Source: Bifiguratus adelaidae (taxonomy: Eukaryota > Mucoromycota > Endogonomycetes > Endogonales). Taken from it: DNA of 48,664 nt. Within the stretch, counting starts at the first letter, position 1. Every line of letters starts with the position of its first letter. The stretch spans positions 1-48,664 of the forward strand of contig MVBO01000111.1 of assembly GCA_002261195.1 (NCBI GenBank), in the 5' to 3' direction. This document shows positions 1 to 13,400 of this stretch, piece after piece. The translations under genes and the position numbers were made by a program. The notes beneath the pieces were generated by a model that was not told the origin of the DNA, did not search any database, and saw only the letters and a program-made list of their open reading frames with translations.

Positions 1-1657
1 CGGAAGTTCGTGTTGGGGTTGCGGCTACTCTCAATGACGTGAGTGATATCCGTTCCACCATATATACTTGAGGCATTCGAGGCCATCATTGTCTGTAACA
101 ATCCATTGGCAGGAATGTCAAAGTACTGCATAGGTAAAGATTTGAGCAGGTCGATATTGAGTACCATTCTAGATTATCGGTTGGTGGTGAGCCGCCTGGC
201 GATTTAGCGAAATTGAACCCAAAACTTACCCATTGTACACCACCAAGTGCTTTGTGGAGTTCACATCCGTCCAGTCATAGTAGACCTGTCCACCTTTCTC
301 ATATTGCCCATTTGCATCCTGTGCACCATATTTTTCGAGGTTGTAGTAGGCATTTCGGGCTGTCGGCGTCAAATGGCATCCAGAATAGTTCAGGTACGTG
401 TTTGAATCCGGAGGGACTGTGTTGTTGGGGTTGAACATGCGACAGGGGAAATACGTTGGCACATCATAATAGTTGGAGTTTTGGCTGCTCTTTTGGGCTT
501 TGATGGTACTGATTGCCGAAGATTTTGGTTGGATGACCGTCAAGCAATTTTGATTCACTGTCTGAAAAAGGAAAGAACCATCCATACCTCCGGCATTCAA
601 CGAGTTGTATAGCGGGTTGGTGTTGTTCACCGTGTCTGGCAGACCAGGAATCGGCGGATGACCTTTCCAGGAGGCAAGCTGGTAAGCCCATCCGTTGATG
701 ATAAAGTAGCCGCTATTAATAGATCCAGCGTGGAATGTAAGCGGTGGAGCAGGACACACAGCTTGTGTGAAACCGAACGTCAGGAAACCGACCGCTGCAC
801 AAATAAGGACAATAAGGGAAAGGAGACCGATCTTTTCTCGGAAGGCTCTTTGGGAGTTGACGTCATGCTTGCCTGACGTACATTGCATCAGTATCCATAA
901 GAAGTCGACCCTCCATATCGTACTTACCAAAGATACTGAGCGTATTTCCAGGAAAGCAACACGTCAAAGCATAGCAATAAATCATCCAAGCATCATGATT
1001 CTTCTTGTGGGTATTCTCATCCAACAGGTGTTGATCCGTCACAGGCTCACCAGTAGCACCGATAGCAGCTGCGGCCGCACCATTACGTTGCCGTATGCTG
1101 GCTTGCCTTCCGTTCGGCCGCCGAATCGTGCCACCACGCGGCTCTTCTCTTCCCAAAATACTCTTACCGCGTCGTAAGGGCACACGCTGTGACAGCGACC
1201 GCAGAACATTCCCTCCCGCGCTTGCTCGCGGTTCATCTTCTTGATCGTAGTTGTTGTAACCGCGATAGGAGAGACCTCTTCCAAGCGGAGCATTGCCTGT
1301 AGAACTTATGGCGACCTGATCTGGCCCCAAGTTCTCAACCGCTCTCTGCCGGTAATGATACTGTCGATGATTGGGATCGATACGCTCTCTCTCTGGCCGC
1401 ACAAGTGATTTTTGACGCCTTGGACGAGCGCCTGCGCCAGGAGGTTGTTGCATAGACCCATTGACATGTCCTCCAATAGGTTGAGGTTCTACAGAGGTTG
1501 ACGTTGCACTCGTATCCATAGGTTGTATGGCGGGTAAGTGAGAGGTTGTCAAGGGTTGGGCAGCATTGTTGCGCGCATCCAGGGTATGCACTCGATTATA
1601 CGAGTCAGAGTCTTGCGACAAGTACCTTGACCGAGCCACCGGTGGTGCCTTGTCCAT
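1..1657 (-). CDS. Chitin synthase, division 2 (class IV-like), N-terminal part
   Basis: Exons 1657-928, 872-230 and 168-<1; the gene runs off the left edge. Both introns have GTAAGT donors, and the reading frame is restored across each join. The first ~215 residues are hydrophilic, Arg/Gln-rich and probably disordered. They include LVRPERERIDPNHRQYHYRQ, typical of the cytosolic tail of class IV/V/VII chitin synthases. Then comes DAWMIYCYALTCCFPG, a short linker across intron 1, a strong membrane segment (IGLLSLIVLICAAVGFLTFG) and a Cys-containing region resembling the cytochrome-b5-like domain of this division. The enzyme polymerises UDP-GlcNAc into wall chitin at the plasma membrane. The glycosyltransferase core (QxxRW) lies outside the window, so activity cannot be judged. 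There is no myosin head at the N-terminus, which argues against classes V/VII. The start ATG is the first in a continuous frame. Family is confident; exact class is less so. Confidence 0.85.
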
Positions 1658-2390
1658 GACAGTGTCGTCAAAACCTGCGCGTGTAGAGTAGTAATATGCA
1701 ATGCAAGATGCACAAGGAGAGAAAGAGGCGAAAAAGTGAATGTCACGTCAGTGTTCCCCAAATAGAGCAAGTTTTTCAGTTTTTGTCAACACTCTCGATG
1801 ACGTCGTTCGTTGAATGCAGTTTAACTTGGCAATTCTGTACACTGGATGTGGCGCGCACTCGTCCAATGTGTCCTGTGCTCTCCACCTGTTGAGCGCGCG
1901 CTTGTCCTTACATTTGTATTTTTTGTGCGCATTGATGTCATGATTCCCCCAAATAAAGATGTTTTATAAATAGTTGGGAAAGACTCAGGTGGTTTGGATA
2001 GATGGATGATAATGGATAGAGACATGACTTTCTTTTGCCCATGACGAGTATCCATGGGTATGCACCACTCGTCTCTGGCATGCATACGTTCTGTCCCACA
2101 TCTGCATGCCTTGCTATATTAGGCTGGAATTGTTTTTTGTCTCACGTCAATTCGTTTTCAAGGGGTTAGAAGGGGGGATCTTCGTGTCACGTGGTGATGA
2201 GATCAGAAAGTAAACCGTGAAGGGCAAAATGACGTTACAGTGCAGTTCATTCTAGGGTGTTCGGTCTCCTAAGGGCACGCGGCTTTGGTGTATAGTTGAG
2301 CGTCTAGGCTCAGGGGAAAACAAAAATTGCTCAGATTCCATTTGAACGGTTTTGGACACTCTTTACATTGGATTGATACATGTGCAAGAT
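1658..2390. other. Intergenic region upstream of the chitin synthase gene
   Basis: No coding exon is recognisable here. The stretch lies 5' of the chitin synthase start and 3' of the PIL1 stop, so it should hold the chitin synthase promoter and the PIL1 terminator region. A TATA-like stretch (TATTTATAAAAC read on the minus strand, near 1961-1972) lies about 300 nt upstream of the chitin synthase ATG. A perfect CACGTG E-box sits at 2188-2193. Two similar motifs, CCCCAAATAGAG near 1757 and CCCCCAAATAAAG near 1945, could be repeated regulatory sites. None of these is demonstrated to act. Confidence 0.4.
2188..2193. promoter_or_regulatory. CACGTG E-box
   Basis: This palindromic CACGTG, in the context TCACGTGG, is the core recognised by fungal bHLH factors of the Cbf1/Pho4 type. 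It lies about 530 nt upstream of the chitin synthase start and 200 nt past the PIL1 stop. A 6-mer occurs often by chance, so function is only possible. Confidence 0.2.
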
Positions 2391-4217
2391 TCAGTTCTTT
2401 TTGTCAACAGGATATTGGGAGGGACCGTTGTAGGAGGGAAGAGCATCCGGGGGTGGATACTGACCTTGATAAGCAGCCTTGCTTTGAGATTCTGCTAAAG
2501 CATGAGCCTGGGCTTCAGACTGAGCAGGATTGTAATAAGCTTGTGGTTTTTGATACTGAGACTGGAAATCAGAGTACGGACGAGGTTGGTAACCCGAGGT
2601 GTTTTGTTGAGCTTGCTGATAGATATCCTGGTAAGATTGGGTACTGGTTGGGGCATTGTTTTGAGCGGGATTGGATCTAGTGCTGTCGAAGGGTGTCTGG
2701 ATATCATCACCGTCCTCGGCACTTTGCTTGTCGGCATGCGAATAGGTTGGGCCTTGCGGTGCTTGTCCGTAGGTAAGACCACTAGTACCAGCATGGGCTT
2801 GTGGAGCCGGGTATCCTGTGGCGGGAGCCGGATAGGAATCATTGCCTTGATCTTGGCTCTGGTAGGGTTGCTTTTGATCCTCGAATGGGTTGGGACCCGT
2901 ATTGGACGTTTGTCCAGAGTAGGCCGGTGGGTTCTCTGGAGCAGCATACGATTGAGATGGCGCCTGCGAAGGTGGAGGGGGCACGTTAAACTGCGCCTGC
3001 TTTCCATAACCCTGAGCAGCGGCATTGGACGGATAGGTTTGTGGCTCGTTTGATGGCGCTTGTCCATGGGCAGCTCCGGCGATTCCACCAGCAGCAGCAG
3101 TACCTGCGGCGACGGCATTGGAAGCACCGATCCCGGCTCCAGGCTGATTCAGCGACTGAGAGGAGCCCATGTTCGTTTGCGACAATTGCTGGGTAGTCCT
3201 AGCCACTTGAGGGTCGTTGACGTACTCGTCGCTGTTATTGTCTTGCATGTAGAGTCCGCCGGGACCAGCCGTAGTCTTCTCGGCCATAGTAGGACGATGA
3301 TCGCCTTGAACAGGTTTCCACCCGTCCACTGCGGTAAATGCATCCCGGACAATTTGATCTGTTTGATGTTCGCTTTGATAAGGTCGTCGTTGTTGGCCTT
3401 GCGTGGGGGTTACATCAATTGTGTCCACCAAGTATTTACCAAAACCGGCCAAGATGGACATTTTTTCGGCGTATTCGTATTGAGCGTTGAAATTGACATA
3501 GAATGCCTCGCGCACAGCGAAGCGCTTAAAGTCGGCCAACTCGCTCTCTTGTTGTTGAGAGTCTTGCTCAAGTTGATTGAGCTCATACTGAAACTCTTGA
3601 ATTTTGGGGGAATTAGGCTGGGACTTTTGAAGACCGGTGATGCGTGCTGTAAGTGACTTCCTTTTTTCTCTTGCGTCTCCGAGAAGACCTTCACGCGCCT
3701 TGATTTGCTTCAACGTCTTGCGATAAGTTTCGTAATTGTCTGTGGCGTGCAAGTCATAGTGTAAGCGCTTCCAAACCAAAAGGCTACACGGGAGTAGAGC
3801 GTGCGCAAGACTACTTACTCGAAAACTGGACTTCTACTTCAGACATCTTATTGAGCAGAAGCTCCAACTTGGCAGTAACGTCCTATTTATTTCGTTAGTC
3901 ACGGTGGCCAAACTCGAGACCGTTTCTCCATAGCTTACCGCAAGGTCTGCACCCTCGTCGTATCCCCATTCTCGAAGCAGCTTTCCCGCTCCAGTGCGCT
4001 GATAGGCAATAGCTCGATGAGAGTTGACGATATTCTTCTCCTCCTGGGTCAAGACGTATAACGCTCTCGTGTCGGAGCTCACGTTCGGGTTCATACGTGC
4101 GTATTGTCCCTTGAGATCGTGTACTGTCTTGCCAAAGTTGAAGGCAAAGTCCTTGAAGTTGGGTGTATACTTCGAGAAGGCCGATTGCTTCCCATCCGTA
4201 TTATTCGAAGTGGACAT
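2391..4217 (-). CDS. PIL1: Eisosome core protein, Pil1/Lsp1 family (BAR-like)
   Basis: Exons 4217-3939, 3882-3819 and 3739-2391 give 563 residues. The order matches Pil1/Lsp1: an N-terminal segment with FNFGKTVHDLKGQYARMNP, a helix ending LLNKMSEVEVQFS, then NYETYRKTLKQI, SPKIQEFQYELNQLEQDSQ, and EYAEKMSILAGFGKYLVDTI followed by RRPYQSEHQTDQIVRDAF. The joins were fixed because QFS-N-NYETYR reproduces the spacing of QFIDRYDQYR in yeast Pil1. Pil1 polymers coat furrow-like plasma-membrane domains (eisosomes/MCC). The membrane-binding core ends near residue 245. The remaining ~315 residues are Gln/Pro/Ser/Tyr-rich low-complexity sequence; yeast Pil1 is only 339 residues, so this tail is an unusual extension. 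The gene is divergent from midasin, with 272 nt between the two ATGs. Confidence 0.9.
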
Positions 4218-4260
4218 GGTGTGTAAAAAGAAAAAAGCTTAAGTTTCCGCTAAGGCGTTG

Positions 4261-4269
4261 CTTTTTATA
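4261..4269 (-). promoter_or_regulatory. TATA box of PIL1
   Basis: TATAAAAAG on the minus strand ends 43 nt upstream of the PIL1 ATG. If used, it would give a 5' leader of only about 10-20 nt. The position and the A-run are typical of a strongly expressed gene, which fits an abundant eisosome protein. This is inference from position only. Confidence 0.4.
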
Positions 4270-4489
4270 TCATGCTCGCCGTCACCAACGATTCCATAAA
4301 AGGACATTCGTTCGCATTCACTGAGCGGCGCTGAGTGGCGCAGCGATAACGCAGTCACACGAGAAAAAGAAAAATTCATTCGACGTTGAAGACCTCTCGC
4401 CAACAGGAGCCACTCGCGTTCGGTTGGTCACTTGTCTTTAATAGACTGGAGGAAGCTCTGATATCTCCAAAGTGACTGGAGCTGCTACA

Positions 4490-7400
4490 ATGGAGACACC
4501 ACATCAGAGGGCTGAACCTCACGTCGCCCTGAATGAACAGCCCTCAACTCAACCAGACAGGAATGCTTACTCGCAACTCGAACAGGCAGTGCTATGCACG
4601 CGAACAGAAGATATACTCGATCCACTGGCAATAGATATTCCAAAGGCAGTGTCACGCTTCACAGCTTTCCTTTCGCGCATATCGATATCCTTACCTTTAG
4701 ATCTGATTGCCTTGGAACCATACACACATCCAGGCTTTGCCGAATCAGTGTCGGAGCTTTTGGACATGGTATCCGCCTTACTAGCACAAGAGATGCTGAC
4801 AGAAGAGATTATTTGCGATTTTCGACCGATCATTATCGATCTTGTCGCTCGATGGCTTGGCCGAGACTCCGTCATTATAAGATTTTATCCCGACTGGAAT
4901 GCAAGACAGCGGATCGAAAAGGTGGCAGGTGCCTTTGGTGTTATGCTTCCCATTGTCCCGCAAGTCAAGAGGTAAGTCAATTTGGTCGACATCAAGAGGT
5001 ATGCGGAAATGCTGATTTTGTACCTAGTTTGGCTGTGGCCTTTTTCACCAGCAATACCTCGCTTTTAGAGCGGATCGAACAATTGCAAATAGACGACGAC
5101 ACAGACATATCACATGATCCACTACTAGATACTGCCGACATCATCCATTTGCTCATTACATCCTACCGTCTCCTCAATTTTGCACCGAAGACGTTCAAAA
5201 CTTTCTGGGATTGGTCTTCATTATTCAAACTACTGGACTTCCCCAACGAGTATGTTCGTTATCTCGCTGTGATATGCCAAAGCTTAGTCTACGGCTTGGG
5301 AGACCGAGGACTAGGGCAATCTCTTGCCGCCGTCATGGAAGACAAGGATGAATTCTGGCAAGTGCAAGGCAAGCGGAACGACATATTGTTCGAATTCCAA
5401 CGTGCTGATGGCAGGCTTTGGCCTGGCGATCGGCAGGTGCTCGTTGGGCAAGACATGGTGGATGTCAGCCTGTTGAGGTAAGTTGGCATGCAATTGGTTC
5501 TCCCACATCTGGGCTGATGTATGCTCCTTGCCTAGTACTTATGAAAACGAGCGCATCAAGAGAGCGCGCAACGCGTGCCTGAGCAATAATTATGTAACAC
5601 CTCACTCGACACGATATATCACAGACTCCGACCTCCATCATCTTACCACCAATGTGTGTGGTGTGCTACTATCCAAGCCAGTGACGGAGTATTCTGTCGA
5701 ATCTCGGCCTGAGACAGTACCTTCAGACTCCCTCATCCTCACTCCCACAACAACACGCAATTTGCACACGATAGCATTAGCATATAGCCGGGGCGCACCT
5801 ATATTGTTGGAAGGTGTCACCGGCAGCGGAAAGACAGCTCTTGTCGAAGAATTATGTCGCCAGACTGGTCGATCGTCCGACCTGATCAAGATCCATTTGG
5901 GTGATCAAACAGACTCCAAGGTGCTCCTGGGAACCTATGTGGCTACCGCGACACCTGGCTCGTTTCAATGGCAAGCTGGTGTCCTCACTGTCGCCGTTAC
6001 TCAAGGCAAATGGGTGTTGATTGAAGACATTGATTTAGCGCCAATGGAGGTCGTCTCAATACTACTTCCATTGCTTGAACGCCGTACACTCTTCATTGCT
6101 TCACGTGGAGAAGAGATCAAGGCGCACGAGGGCTTCCACCTTTTCGCAACCCGTTCCCTCATCAACTCACCAACCGGAAGGAGCTTACAAGCAAGGTCAG
6201 GTGGTGGAGCCATCGCTGCCATGGGCGCTTCACTGTGGACGACTTTACAAGTTCCGACTCTCGAAACATCAGAGCTAACCAGCGTCATTCGCCAACGATT
6301 TCCTCTCCTCTCCAACCTCGCTGATCTGATGATGAAAGTTTACACTACCGTATCGGAGGTGCATCGCGAAGGAGTGCTTGCCGGGTTATCATCAAGTATG
6401 GGAAGAGAGATCACCGCTAGAGACCTTTTGAAATGGTGTGTTAGAGTCAATGCGCATTTTGGATCTAGGCTCGAACAGACTGGTGCTCACCGCGTCAACA
6501 ATGGTGCTGTAAGCATTGACGAGGAAGTCCAATGGGGATTGTTCGCAGAGGCAGTCGATTGCTTTTGCGGCATGGTGCCTAAATATGAGAATTGGGAAGC
6601 GCTTTTGGAACGTGTCGGTGGCGCGCTACACATTTCCAGTCGGAAAATCAAGCATTGGATTTCTGCTCATGCGCCCGCGCTGACAGAGAATGAAGCAGGT
6701 CTGACGGTTGGACGGGTCGATCTTCCATTATCCAGCCGCAAGTCCAAATCGTCCAGGTCGCTGGACCGCAAGCAAGTGTTCGCCATGACTGATCATGCTC
6801 GACGCCTGCTGGAGCGACTTGCTGTCTGTGTCGAACTTACCGAACCTGTCTTGCTTGTAGGAGAGACGGGAACGGGGAAAACAACAGTTGTTCAGCAATT
6901 AGCAGATCGAATGGGACAGAATTTAGTTGCCGTCAATCTATCGCAACAGAGCGATAGCTCAGATCTTCTTGGTGGATTCAAGCCTGTCGATGCCAAAATT
7001 TTAGCCATCCCTCTGAAGGAGTCTTTTGACAAGCTCTTTAGGCGAACTTTCTCAGAGGAGAGCAACACCAAATTCTTGGACGTCGTCAAGAAGGCCTATG
7101 TACATCAAAAGTGGACAGAATTCGCCAAATGTCTTCGAATGGCCGTCGGCAGGGCAGAAAACTTGCTCAATGAGGCGAGTAAAAAAGCGTCAACAGACGA
7201 ATATGGAACGCAATCTCCTTCTAAGAAATCCAAATCCGATTCCAAGAAGGTGAAATTGAACGAATGGAAAGCGTTCGCCCAGAAACTGGAAGAGTTTGAA
7301 GTGCAAAACACGCAATTGCAAGGCAAATTCGTGTTTGCCTTCCTGGAAGGTACTCTCGTTAAAGCGGTCAAACGAGGAGATTGGATTTTGCTTGATGAGG

Positions 7401-10400
7401 TCAACCTTGCCTCGACCGAAACACTTGAATGCCTTTCTGGTCTCCTGCAAGATGCTCAAGGATCTCTTCTGCTGACCGAACGCGCAGACGCTGAACCAAT
7501 ACATCGACATCGAAACTTTCGAGTGTTCGCTTGCATGAATCCATCGACGGATGTAGGCAAACGCGACTTGCCGCCAGGTCTTCGAAATCGATTCACCGAA
7601 TTTTATGTACATTCACCCGACTCCACACGCAAAGACTTACTACAGATTGTACAGCAATATATCGCAGACTATACCCATGGCGACAAGCAAGCATCAGACG
7701 ATGTCGTCAATTTCTATACCGAGGCCAAAGCGCTCTCTGTACAAAAGAAAATTCGCGGCGGCTCGGAGGAGCCTGTACACTACAGCATTCGAACATTAGC
7801 ACGAGCATTACTTTATGTACGACAAATCATCAGCATTTATCCTCTCCGCCGCTCACTCTATGAGGGCCTTTACATGACATTCGCGACTCAACTAGACAAA
7901 GAAGGCGTCAATTTACTTAATGGTTTAATGTACAAGCACCTTTTGAAGGATGGCAAGCACGCTGCGTCTGTCAAACAAATACCAAAACAGCCTAGCAGAG
8001 GAGAATTTGTCCAATTTGGACCGTTCTGGCTGGAAAAAGGACCACAGGATCTCGTCCCGATGGATCACTACATCATCACCGACTCAGTCCGAGAAAATTT
8101 GCACAACTTGGCACGAGTTGTCATGTCTCGAAAGTTTCCGGTGCTCATACAAGGACCGACTTCGAGCGGTAAAACCAGTATGATTGAATATCTGGCGAAC
8201 ATGACTGGTCACCGCTTCGTACGCATCAATAACCACGAGCATACCGATCTCCAAGAATATCTGGGCACCTATGTTTCCGATAAGCATGGGCGGCTTGTCT
8301 TTCAGGAAGGAATTTTGGTCGAAGCGCTTAGAAAAGGTTACTGGATCGTGCTCGACGAACTCAATCTTGCCCCGTCTGACGTCCTCGAGGCTCTCAATCG
8401 ACTACTGGACGACAACAGAGAACTTTTGATACCCGAGACACAAGAAATTGTGAAGCCCGATCCTCATTTTGTTCTCTTTGCAACGCAGAATCCGGCAGGT
8501 CTATACGGTGGTCGTAAGGCCCTTTCGCGCGCTTTTCGAAATCGATTCCTCGAGCTTCACTTTGGCGATATACCCGAAGGCGAATTGGAGCAGATCTTGA
8601 CCCAGCGCTGCAAGAATCTTGCGCCCTCATACTGCAAGAAGCTCGTAGAAGTATATCAAGCTCTGATGAAACGACGCAAATCAACGCGCCTCTTCGAACA
8701 AAAGCACGGTTACATCACCTTACGTGACCTATTTCGCTGGGCTGGCAGAGACGCTGCGAGTTATCAGGAGCTGGCGGAACATGGATATATGTTACTCGCT
8801 GAGCGCTGCAGAACTCAAGAAGAGAAGACTACTGTGCGCGAAGTACTTGAAAAGGTGATCCAAAATCGCGTATCGATCCAGGAGGAGGTTCTTTATAGCT
8901 GTCAGAACCTCTCCGAATTCGATGCTTACAACGCTGCGGTAGCAGCTTCTTCGGATCAGCATCTAGTTTGGACGAAGGCAATGCGGCGCATGTTCACGCT
9001 CGTGGCTCATTGTCTGCGGTTCAATGAACCGGTTTTGCTTGTGGGCGAGACCGGATGCGGAAAGACGACGGTATGCGAAATGCTCACAATTGCAAAGCAA
9101 ACGAAGCTGCATATAGTCAACTGCCACCAGAACACGGAAACTGCCGACCTTCTGGGTGGGCAACGGCCAGTGCGGCACCGCTCAACCGATATGAGGGTGC
9201 TACGGAAGGAGCTTCTACAGGCGCTAGCCTTAGTATCCTCTGCATCGCAAGAAGCCTTGGAAGCTATGAAGGTTTCTGATTTAATCGATGAATTCTACAA
9301 TGAGTTACGAAACAAGGATGGACTCGGTGCGCTTGACAAGTCGGATCCACTTCGCTTCGGTCAACTCAAATCTCGTTGCCAGGAGGCCCGAGTTCTCTTT
9401 CAATGGCACGATGGCCCACTAGTTCAATCACTTAAATCTGGCAAATACTTTCTGTTGGACGAAATTTCTCTGGCGGATGATTCAGTTCTGGAGCGCTTGA
9501 ATTCAGTTCTTGAACCTTCGCGATTGCTGGTGCTTGCTGAAAAAGGCGGAGAAGAAGTTGAGGAGCTCTTTGGCGCACCAGGCTTTCAATTTCTCGCCAC
9601 GATGAATCCGGGTGGTGATTACGGTAAAAAAGAACTCTCACCGGCGCTTCGAAACCGGTTCACGGAGATTTGGATTCCACCGATTACCGATCGAGAAGAC
9701 CTTGAGAGTATTGTGCGGCAACAACTAAGTGCCTCTGTACCCTCATTTTATGCAACCGTTATGGTTGATTTTATGAAATGGTATCCAAAGGCGCTTGGAG
9801 CGCAGACGGTTGTTAGCTTGCGTGATACTTTGGCTTGGGCAACCTTTCTCAACAACGCCGTTGATCTGGGCGTAAGCCCAGGTGATGCATTCCTGCATGG
9901 GGCATTCCTTGTTTTCTTGGACGCCCTCGGATCCAACGCCGTGTCCGGCTCCCTACTCGCCGGACAAGGGCTGGAGGAATTTCGCCAGCGATGTTTGCGC
10001 TTCCTCACCCAAAAACTCCAGCTTCCCTCCATTGACAATGCCATTAGTGCCGGGCTGGTTGCCGGCGATATTACTGTACGCGAAGGACGATTTGGAGTGG
10101 ACCCCTTCTTCATTCACATCGGCAAACATCCCATCAAACCGCTTCAATTCACCTTGGAGGCTACCACAACTCGACACAATGCCCAGCGTGTTCTCCGGGC
10201 ACTTCAGGTACATAAGCCGATCTTATTGGAAGGCAGTCCGGGCGTTGGAAAGACAAGCCTCATAGAAGCCATGGCCGCAGCTTCTGGACACAGATTAGTA
10301 CGCATCAATCTTTCCGAACAAACAGACCTCATGGACTTGTTTGGCTCTGACTTGCCCGTGGAAGGTGGTAACCAAGGCGAATTCGCTTGGCGCGACGCAC

Positions 10401-13400
10401 CGTTCCTGCAAGCAATGAAGGCTGGCGACTGGGTTCTACTTGATGAGCTGAATCTGGCTTCTCAGTCGGTACTCGAAGGACTCAACTCATGTCTGGATCA
10501 CCGAGGAGCGGTATATATACCAGAGCTCGACCAAGAATTCGCGCGATCTGCTGATTTTAAGGTGTTTGCTGCTCAGAATCCCTTGCATCAAGGTGGTGGT
10601 CGCAAAGGCTTACCGAAGTCTTTTGTCAATCGGTTCACGCAAGTTTATGTGGAACAATTGACACACAGTGACCTTTTGTTCATTACACAACACTTGTTCC
10701 CTGCATTTGATGCCGACAAGTTGAAGAAAATGATTGACTTCATCCACCGGATGTACGAGGAAACGATGATCAAATGCAGCTTTGCACGTAACGGATCGCC
10801 CTGGGAGTTTAACCTGCGTGATCTCTTCCGCTGGCTACAAGTGACGCAAAAGGATTCCCTCGCAAAGAATGCGTTGGATCCATCCTTGCACTTTGATACA
10901 ATGTTTTTACACAGACTTCGATCGTCCGCAGACCGTGAGAAGGCAACAGCTCTTTACAAAGAAATTGTCGATCCTGATTACCGAATGCGTCAGCATTCGG
11001 AGTGCATCATCACACCATCGCATGTTCGCATTGGTCGTTCGATTCTACCAAGATCTTCTACCGTGCCAGAAGACGCAGAAGGCACAACTTATCAGATTCT
11101 TCAAGAATCGCTGGGACCTATGGAGGCGCTCATGAAGTGTGTTGAGATGAATTGGATGGCGCTCGTTACCGGCAACTCCTCGTCTGGCAAAACTAGTCTA
11201 ATCCGAACGTTAGCCAATCTTACTGGCAATGATTTAGCAGAATTCGCGATGAACGCTGGCGTTGACACTATGGAGCTTCTGGGTGGCTTCGAGCAGATGT
11301 CGCTGTCTCGTCACAGAAGCCAGCTTCTGAAGATGCTCAAGTCGTTTGTGAAACGCGTAACGACTGAAGAATTGTTGGATCTGCAGATCAGTTCTGCTCA
11401 AACGGAGCGAATGAATGAGATCGCAAGACGCCTACGCAATCTCAATCACGTCGTTTTCGAAAGCGAGAAGGCATTTAACCTCGACGAAGGGAATGCGGAC
11501 ACGAAGGAAGCTTCCCAAACGATTGTGAAATTGGAGAAAGCTATCAAGACCCTTGACGAGTCATTGCTTGCGTCTTCCCAATTACATTCCCAATACGCAA
11601 CGGAGGTGCAGCAGCTACGTAAGGCCGTTGCTGATTTGCAGATCCTTGAATCCACTGGTGTTACTGGACGATTTGAGTGGATTGATGGCCTCCTTGTCGA
11701 TGCTTTGGTAAACGGTCGCTGGCTTCTTGTCGATAATGCCAACCTCTGCAATCCCTCTGTTTTGGATCGCTTGAATTCCCTCTTCGAACCCAACGGTTGT
11801 TTGATTGTCAACGAGCGGGGTCTGGTTGATGGCGAAGTCAAAATTGTTCGGCCGCACAAAAACTTCAGGATGTTCATGACGATTGATCCGCAGCACGGAG
11901 AATTGTCTCGAGCAATGCGTAACCGCGGCATTGAGATTGCTCTGCTCCACAGCACAGGGGCGATTTCTCTCCTCGACCTGCACAAAATTTGCCAAGCCGC
12001 TGAATTGCCGCAAGATGTATTCAGTGTAATCAGCAAGGATATCCGAGAGTCCAATCTCGGCAAGTCGACGAGAGAGGTGCTGCACATCCTAGGATCAAAT
12101 GCAGAGCGTTTGCAGAGAGGAGCACGGTGGCCCCAGTCAGTGCCTTCGTCAGACAGGTCATTTCAACAGTCTATTGGGAATCTCATATCAGTGGAATTCA
12201 CATGGATGCATGACGTTCAATTTTTGCTCCGCAATTCTGCCATTTCTCGCGCCATAAATGCCCTATTGCCTACGGTGGCTTCTTTACGCTATCGCGACAC
12301 CGATACCACGACTATGTCGACTCTGGATTTAATAGCATCCTACCATTGCTGTCAAAGCTCCAACGGTATTGACGGTGCAATTATCGAAAAGTTACTGCAT
12401 CTTATAACAGAAGACACCGCAAATCACCCGCAACCTACTTTTTTCACGCAAGTCTTGAAAGCAGGGTCAGCCTTCCTGTTCGACTCTTCGATTATTACGA
12501 ACAAGCTCTCCCTGGCTGATTCTCTTCAAACTGTATCACGTATCGAATTGGTCAATTTGGTATGTATTAGTTGCTCTCCAATGGACTAATAATCAACTGA
12601 CGAATTGTGCAGCCTTTGCAACTGGATGATGTGAACTATATTCACAGACATTTTGAAGTCTTAATTCACGATACAGTCACCAATTCAGAGTTAGTGCACG
12701 AATATCGGAGAGGACTCACGGCGCTAGAGCCTAAGTTGTTCGCGTTATGGCTGCAACATTCGCATGACCGCCTAGCCGCTGCAGTTGGACACCTAAAAGT
12801 CAAGGATATGAGCATACTGCAACAGTCGATTGCTTGCAGTCTTGGTCGCATAAAAGGCACACAAATACGTCATCCTATGATTGAGCACTTATGGCCACTG
12901 GCGCAAGCCCTTGAGCGTAGCTTGTCTCAGATGGCATTTGATCAGGCTGTTGGAAAAATTGCGATCGATGAAACGGTAAATATCTCGCTTACCACGTTAT
13001 TTGCGAGTCATCGCTAACTTGTGTTTGCTTAGAAGTTCAGCTGGAGCATGGAAAAGCTGACTCAGTTGGTTAAGCGTTTAGAGCAAGTGGTTTGCGAGAA
13101 GGAGCTGAGACTGGAGGTGCTCGTGGCCTTGTTGCAGATGTTACGGAAAGCAGCCATGCCTTTTGCCAAGCAACTGCAAGATGTCATATCTATACTTGAC
13201 GTATGTTTGAGCATGGTGGACATTCAAACTGGGCATTCGATGAAACTATTGTGGAGATATTTCCATCCGGCTATAATATCAGACACACGCATCGCTGGAT
13301 TGCTTGCGGCTATCGAGGATTGCTTTGACGATGCGGCCAATTCGCTGGAGGCTACGGTGGATTGTTCCACCTTGTCCCAGGACGTCAAGTTAAGAGTGGT

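Noticed and set aside
2495-3127. Long open frames in other phases and on the plus strand over the PIL1 tail
   Set aside because: Low-complexity Gln/Pro codons lack stops in several frames. The Pil1 frame is fixed by the conserved BAR core upstream.
4472-4489. An earlier GTG start for midasin
   Set aside because: Nuclear genes start at ATG; the first in-frame ATG is at 4490.
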